Below are positions 59,513-64,000 of a stretch of 64,000 nt of DNA, one piece after another; the first letter of the stretch is position 1, and each line of letters opens with the position of its first letter. The stretch comes from 4572-13 sp964594065 (GTDB lineage Bacteria > Planctomycetota > Phycisphaerae > Sedimentisphaerales > Anaerohalosphaeraceae). The stretch spans positions 14,556 to 78,555 of the forward strand of contig CAZQKX010000008.1 in assembly GCA_964594065.1 (NCBI GenBank), in the 5' to 3' direction. The position numbers and the translations under genes were made by a program. A model generated the notes under the pieces. That model did not search any database and was not told the DNA's origin. It saw nothing but the letters and a program-made list of their open reading frames with translations.

Positions 59513-60664
59513 TTATGACGACAGGCTCTTTTTTCGAATGATTTGCCGGTAAAGTTCGAGGTATTTTTGTGCCGAAGGTGTCCAGCTGAATTGTACAGCT
59601 TTTTGACGTGCCGCGATGGCCATCCGGTCATATTGTTCCGGGTTTTGAACCAGATTTCCGACAGCCTCTGCGATATCTTCCGGATGAGGTCTCTTGACGA
59701 CGATGCCATTATTATCGATCAATTCCTGCACGCCTTCGCAGGGAGTGGTGATGACGGGTAGTCCGCATGCCAGTGCTTCCAGCATCGCGTTGCTCATTCC
59801 TTCGTGGGCGCTGCTCATCAAAAAAAGGTGATTGTGCTGATAAACCGCCGGCATTTCGTTGTACTCGACCAGACCATGAAAATGTACACGATCGGATATT
59901 TTCAACAGATCGGCAACGGCTTCCAGTTCCTGCCGCAGGTTTCCGTCGCCAACAATGTTCAATTCAACATCAAACCCTTGCCGAGCAAGACTTGAGACTG
60001 CATCGATCAGCAGGTCAATGCGTTTGCGGGCGATCAGCCGGCAGACGGTGACCATTTTGATCCGACCTGAAAGCGTCCGTTCCGCCGGCGGCGAAAAGAC
60101 ATCCGTATTGACGCCGTTGCAGATAACGCCAATGTCCATGTCCGGTTCAAACGGCCGGGCCAGATCGGCAAGCCCCTGACTGTTGGCAATGACCGCATCA
60201 GCCTGGCGCCAGATGCGGTGAAAAAGCCCTTTCAGCAAAACGTAATCCAGTTTCAAACGGACATTAAAACCGGGAACATCACTGCCGCGAAGCGAGACCA
60301 CATAGGGGATCTTTCCGACTGTTTGCAGGCAAAGATAGCCTGAGGGAAAGGCGAAGAACGAGTGAACAAGGTCATACTGTTTGTCTGCAATTAACGTTTT
60401 ATAATATCGCCCGGCCTTAAAAAGCCATTCAATGACTTCCCGTTTTTTCCAGTAGTGCAGATTTTTTTTGTGAATCCCCAATCGGTGAATGGTAACATTG
60501 CCACCCACGCTTTCCAGGCGAAACTGCGGCGTTTCAGATGCGGTGAGAACATCAACCTCAAGTTCCGGCAGACGGCTGTATTCATGGACAAGGTTTTGAT
60601 GAGCCTTGCCGGCGCCGCCGCCGATAGGCGGATATTCATAATTGAGCATTAAAATTTTCATCAT
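59513..60664 (-). CDS. Family 4 glycosyltransferase
   Basis: A 383-residue GT-B protein. The N-terminal glycine-rich loop (YEYPPIGGGAGKAHQN) and the retaining EX7E motif in SSAHEGMSNAMLEALACG near residue 290 are typical of GT4 enzymes that use nucleotide sugars. MVTVCRLIARKRIDLLIDAV marks the second domain. There is no membrane segment. It is third in an operon with a GT-C membrane protein and a family 2 transferase, starting 12 bases after the preceding gene. The sugar and acceptor are unknown. Confidence 0.9.
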   Translation of the reverse strand: MMKILMLNYEYPPIGGGAGKAHQNLVHEYSRLPELEVDVLTASETPQFRLESVGGNVTIHRLGIHKKNLHYWKKREVIEWLFKAGRYYKTLIADKQYDLVHSFFAFPSGYLCLQTVGKIPYVVSLRGSDVPGFNVRLKLDYVLLKGLFHRIWRQADAVIANSQGLADLARPFEPDMDIGVICNGVNTDVFSPPAERTLSGRIKMVTVCRLIARKRIDLLIDAVSSLARQGFDVELNIVGDGNLRQELEAVADLLKISDRVHFHGLVEYNEMPAVYQHNHLFLMSSAHEGMSNAMLEALACGLPVITTPCEGVQELIDNNGIVVKRPHPEDIAEAVGNLVQNPEQYDRMAIAARQKAVQFSWTPSAQKYLELYRQIIRKKSLSS

Positions 60665-60676
60665 GCGGATATCCGC

Positions 60677-62869
60677 TTACTGTTTGTATTCAAACAGAAC
60701 ATGAGGCCCCACGTGCCGGGAAACCCTGTAATGTGCCATAACGAAATCCCGGAGCGGTTTCATGGCGTCATAACGCTGGGCTTCATCGGGCATTGCCTTT
60801 GCCCATGGGCCCACCCTGCGTGACCAGCAGGTTGTGCCCAGAAGAAAATTATATTCTTTTTTTCGGGGGTCAAACTTTTCCGCAAGCAGTCTTTTATACA
60901 GCATGTCATACTCTGCGATAACATTTGCGGCGTTGGGGATCGGTTCTCCCAGAGGATTCTTTGGAGAATATGTATGAGGCCAGAGTTCCAGTGGCGGACG
61001 ATCATTTGGAAAATGAAATTTACGTGTATCTACGATAAATTTTGGGGGTTTCTTTTTCAATGTTCTAACAAGAATACGAATTTCATGGGCCAATAGTGAT
61101 GGAGATTTAAGATGCATGTCGCTTTCATAGGCTTTGGGCACCGGGGCCAACCGTTGAGCCTGTACATAAATGCCCGGAACCCAGCCCCAGACATAAAGAG
61201 TGTCCTCTTCAGAGCTATGTGTTTGAATGTAGTCACCTACGGCCTGCCAGGCATTTTTTTTACGGGCTGGAAGTTCTTTCATCGCCGGAGCAAAACCACG
61301 TTGACGGGCTTTGCGGGTTTCTATGTAATCGGCTCCCGTATCCGGACTGTAACGCTGCCCGATAAAGATCGGAATAGACATAATAACCAGCAAGATAAAG
61401 CCCCCCAAACCCGCGGCCAGCCAGGGCATTTTGGTTTTGGCGGATACGAGTTTTTGAGTCCAGACCCAGACAACATAACCCGACAACATTGCCGCTGAAG
61501 CGCACAATGGCAGATAATACTGCTCATAAGACCGGGGGCTGATCCAGACGAATGCCGTGTCCAGCACCCACCACATTGCTAACAGCCAGACAAGTCGAGA
61601 CTGGGCATTTGATGATGTTGTTTTCCGGAGACGTTGTGAAATCCCAATGCACGCAGCAGCAATAATCGAGGCTGCAGCCATCAGGACCGGCACGGACAGG
61701 GCCTTGTAATAACGCATCACTTGCGGCGCCAATTTTGAAAATTCAATGGCCGACCGGCTGGTTGCGACATAACCGCTGCCTGCTATGAGTTTGTGAAGCG
61801 GAGAATAAATTAACAGATAGACTTTTTTCACGAACCCAACAGGGGGGATGCTCTGAATATAAGAAGCAATGTCACCTTCCTGGCAACCTAGTGTGTTTTT
61901 GATCATCAAAATTGAGACCACAAATGTCAGGACGAGAAGGATGAGGCCTGACAACCATATTTTTTTCGAGACTTTCTTCAGGTGGGAAAAATATCCGGCT
62001 TCTTTGCCCTTCGGGAGTCCGTAAACCAGCATCCATAAAAGCACAATAAATACCAGTCCAGCCAGAGTGGCAATCACAGGAAAAGTTCGAATCAAATAGT
62101 CCGGTTTCTTTTGCCAGATAAACAGCAATGCCGGAATGACCAAACCGGCGCCATAACCTATAATGAATAAACCCAGCTCACGAAAAAGAGATTTCCATTT
62201 CCTGGAAATGACATTCTTTCCCAGAATGTATAAGGCAAGAGCAAGGACAATTGAGGCGCCTGTCGCCTTGAAATAAAAAGGCTGGAGAGCAAAAAAGCCC
62301 GTTAAGAAAAGCCATAAACGCTTGTCGCTGATTTCATACAGGAGCATACAGCAGCCGGCATAGATCATAAAAGCGATCATGAACTGTTCTTTGACGTTGC
62401 CGAATTTGGCGATAATCGGAGCGGACAAATACACAGCCGCAATGGTTGTCCCCAGAACCGCGGCGACCGATCCGAAGACGCGCCGTAACGCGTAAAACAT
62501 AAAAATACCGGCAGCGATCTGCAATATCATTTGTACGATTTTGGGGCCGGTGTCGCTAAAGCCAAAAATTCTAACACCGATGATGTTCATGATCAGGGTT
62601 CCCGGTTGGGCGGAGGCTTGTTCTTCTACACCCAGTTTGGCGCCTTCAAGTAAATGTTTGGCTGAGTAAACATAGGCTCCGCTGTCATAAGGGCCCGGTG
62701 AATTCAGCTCGATATATTTGCCGAATGTAAATGGGATTCCCGCGAGGGCAACGGTTGCAATGATCGATAGCAGCAAGCTTATTGAGGGATTGAGACCGCG
62801 AGGTTTCAAAGAAGTGGCTTTTACGGTGCTGCGGTTTGATTTAGTTTTTTTTCGACGGGCCATTGGCAT
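60677..62869 (-). CDS. Multi-helix GT39/ArnT-like membrane glycosyltransferase
   Basis: A 730-residue protein with a basic N-terminus and about eleven or twelve membrane helices in the first 490 residues. The loop after helix 1 (SPGPYDSGAYVYSAKHLLEG) holds acidic residues where GT-C enzymes bind the dolichol- or undecaprenyl-phosphate sugar donor. The C-terminal part is a soluble outer domain. No clear family motif beyond the GT-C arrangement is visible. It is placed between a polyprenyl-phosphate-type transferase and a GT4 enzyme, which suggests transfer of a lipid-linked sugar at the outer face of the membrane. Confidence 0.7.
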   Translation of the reverse strand: MPMARRKKTKSNRSTVKATSLKPRGLNPSISLLLSIIATVALAGIPFTFGKYIELNSPGPYDSGAYVYSAKHLLEGAKLGVEEQASAQPGTLIMNIIGVRIFGFSDTGPKIVQMILQIAAGIFMFYALRRVFGSVAAVLGTTIAAVYLSAPIIAKFGNVKEQFMIAFMIYAGCCMLLYEISDKRLWLFLTGFFALQPFYFKATGASIVLALALYILGKNVISRKWKSLFRELGLFIIGYGAGLVIPALLFIWQKKPDYLIRTFPVIATLAGLVFIVLLWMLVYGLPKGKEAGYFSHLKKVSKKIWLSGLILLVLTFVVSILMIKNTLGCQEGDIASYIQSIPPVGFVKKVYLLIYSPLHKLIAGSGYVATSRSAIEFSKLAPQVMRYYKALSVPVLMAAASIIAAACIGISQRLRKTTSSNAQSRLVWLLAMWWVLDTAFVWISPRSYEQYYLPLCASAAMLSGYVVWVWTQKLVSAKTKMPWLAAGLGGFILLVIMSIPIFIGQRYSPDTGADYIETRKARQRGFAPAMKELPARKKNAWQAVGDYIQTHSSEEDTLYVWGWVPGIYVQAQRLAPVPKAYESDMHLKSPSLLAHEIRILVRTLKKKPPKFIVDTRKFHFPNDRPPLELWPHTYSPKNPLGEPIPNAANVIAEYDMLYKRLLAEKFDPRKKEYNFLLGTTCWSRRVGPWAKAMPDEAQRYDAMKPLRDFVMAHYRVSRHVGPHVLFEYKQ

Positions 62870-62878
62870 TATCAGTGA

Positions 62879-63853
62879 TTAGGCGTTTTCGGTTTCAGGT
62901 TCAATCATCTTTTCGATCACATAGATCGGGCGGTCTTGTGATTCATGGTAGGTCCGCACGAGTATTTCCGCCAGCAGACCCATCAGAACAAACTGAACAG
63001 CTGTGATCATCAGCATCATCGCCACAATAAGAAGTGGATTACGGTTCATTGACAGATGCTGTTCAGAAATGAATTTGAAATAAAGTACAGCTAAACCGGA
63101 TAAAAATGAACCGATGAAGCAAAGAAATCCCAATCCCCCAAAAATATAGATCGGCTTTGTTGAAAAAGAGGCCAAAAACTTAATGGTGATCAGATCCAGA
63201 ATGACCTTGAATGTCCGGTTGAGTCCATATTTAGTCTCGCCGGTGGTGCGGGGCCGATGATTAACGGGCATTTCAGTCACTTTTTCCCCGCCCCAGCGAG
63301 CCAATGCGGGAATAAAACGGTGCATCTCTCCATACAAGCGGATGGGTTTAAGTGACTCGTGTCGATAGGCTTTCAGTGTGCAGCCGTAATCGTGCAGCCG
63401 TACGCCGGTAATTTTTCCAATGACCCAGTTGGCGATGCGAGAGGGAAATGTTCGCGTGATGGGATTATCCTGACGTTTTTTTCGCCACCCGCTGACAATA
63501 TCAAAGCCTTCGTCGAGTTTTTGTATAAGTTTGGGAATATCGGCTGGGTCGTTCTGTCCGTCGGCATCCAGCGGAACGATCACTTTTCCATGGGCATATT
63601 TGAAACCTGCACTGAGGGCCGCGGTTTGTCCAAAATTCCGGCGGAAACGAATGAGCCGTACGCCCGGCGACTTTTTCTGGATATCAGTCAAAACCGAAAA
63701 GCTTTTATCGGTGCTGCCGTCATCAATATAAAGGACTTCATAGTCATAATCCGCCAGTGCCGCCACGATTTCATTGTGTAGCGACTCTAAGCTGTCTTCT
63801 TCATTGAACACAGGTATCACTACTGATAATTCGATTTGTTTAAAATCGTTCAT
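62879..63853 (-). CDS. Polyprenyl-phosphate-sugar synthase-type family 2 glycosyltransferase
   Basis: I start at ATG 63853 (GGAG six bases upstream); an ATG at 63874 is in frame. The 324-residue protein has a GT-A catalytic part with VVIPVFNEEDSL, DDGSTDKSF, FRRNFGQTAALSAGF and DADGQNDP (the DxD metal site), and two C-terminal membrane helices (about 236-260 and 277-300), as in DPM1/GtrB/ArnC proteins. It makes a polyprenyl-phosphate sugar for the next gene product. It is first in the operon. Confidence 0.9.
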   Translation of the reverse strand: MNDFKQIELSVVIPVFNEEDSLESLHNEIVAALADYDYEVLYIDDGSTDKSFSVLTDIQKKSPGVRLIRFRRNFGQTAALSAGFKYAHGKVIVPLDADGQNDPADIPKLIQKLDEGFDIVSGWRKKRQDNPITRTFPSRIANWVIGKITGVRLHDYGCTLKAYRHESLKPIRLYGEMHRFIPALARWGGEKVTEMPVNHRPRTTGETKYGLNRTFKVILDLITIKFLASFSTKPIYIFGGLGFLCFIGSFLSGLAVLYFKFISEQHLSMNRNPLLIVAMMLMITAVQFVLMGLLAEILVRTYHESQDRPIYVIEKMIEPETENA

Positions 63854-63891
63854 AACAGACTCCAAAATAAGCACATACGAATAAAGTATAA

Positions 63892-63920
63892 ATTTTACAG
63901 ACTCTTATGGTTTCTGTAAA
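63892..63920 (-). promoter_or_regulatory. Sigma-70 promoter of the glycosyltransferase operon
   Basis: On the minus strand TTTACA (63920-63915) and TAAAAT (63897-63892) are separated by 17 bp, about 38 bases before the first ATG. Confidence 0.7.
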
Positions 63921-64000
63921 GACTTATCTCTAATAGGCCGAAAAGACAGTTGAGGCCTCTGAAAAACCCTCATTTTAGTTTACTTTTTAAAGACATTACT

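Noticed and set aside
1..64000. CRISPR arrays, rRNA genes, insertion sequences
   Set aside because: I saw no regularly spaced repeats, rRNA motifs or transposase genes with terminal repeats in the window.

Overview
The window reads as chromosomal DNA from a free-living, anaerobic or microaerobic Gram-negative bacterium, most probably a planctomycete of the class Phycisphaerae (Sedimentisphaerales-like). The clues are a PEP-CTERM protein, several secreted proteins ending in a dockerin-like calcium motif of the type DxDxDxxVxxxDFAxFAxxWL, DUF1080 and Gfo/Idh/MocA proteins with export signals, an ECF sigma/FecR/LamG pair, outer-membrane proteins (TonB receptor, DUF481 barrel) and a Rex-linked NAD(P)-type [NiFe] hydrogenase. 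The placement is inference from gene content; no marker gene is present.

Layout: 1-13993 is a mosaic of housekeeping genes: addB with an overlapping membrane gene cut by the left edge, a GH130 phosphorylase, dsbD, a DUF481 barrel, a zupT operon, greA, an aspartyl protease/PDZ protein and carboxynorspermidine dehydrogenase. 14167-17990 is a compact four-gene unit: ECF sigma factor, membrane protein with an outward dockerin-like segment, small cohesin-like secreted protein, VIT/VWA lipoprotein. 18009-21068 holds three oxidoreductases. At 21223 is an intact tRNA-Val gene; 8.3 kb further on (29545-29588) lies a 44-bp copy of its 3' part with one mismatch. The enclosed segment is therefore an integrated island. 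It carries its own ECF sigma factor, a FecR/LamG anti-sigma-like protein, a large secreted protein, a clan GH-A-like glycosidase and a PEP-CTERM protein sharing a binding domain with that glycosidase; no integrase is left. 29704-33177 is a 3-keto-sugar type operon (DUF1080 plus Gfo/Idh/MocA).

33317-40338 is a hydrogenase region: rex followed by hydB, hydG, hydD and hydA (group 3b, sulfhydrogenase-like), ending in a clear terminator, then a PAS-LuxR regulator and a hydrogenase maturation protease. A Rex operator sits 37 bp upstream of rex. 41658-44527 is an ArsR repressor with a perfect 20-bp palindrome in its promoter, followed by a four-domain sulfur-handling fusion (CoA-disulfide reductase, rhodanese, TusA, DsrE). 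44643-46118 is one continuous reading frame broken by a single in-frame UGA followed by a stem-loop; it is either a nonsense mutation or a selenocysteine candidate. Then come a TonB receptor, an FmdB-type zinc ribbon, an MscS channel, a MarR regulator and a frameshifted dockerin protein. 51816-53946 is an A+T-rich two-gene cassette with an Mrr-like nuclease domain, a candidate defence module. 54435-64000 holds a DEAD-box helicase, a phosphoheptose isomerase, a Gfo/Idh/MocA enzyme, a UPF0210 protein and a three-gene surface-glycan glycosyltransferase operon with a good sigma-70 promoter.
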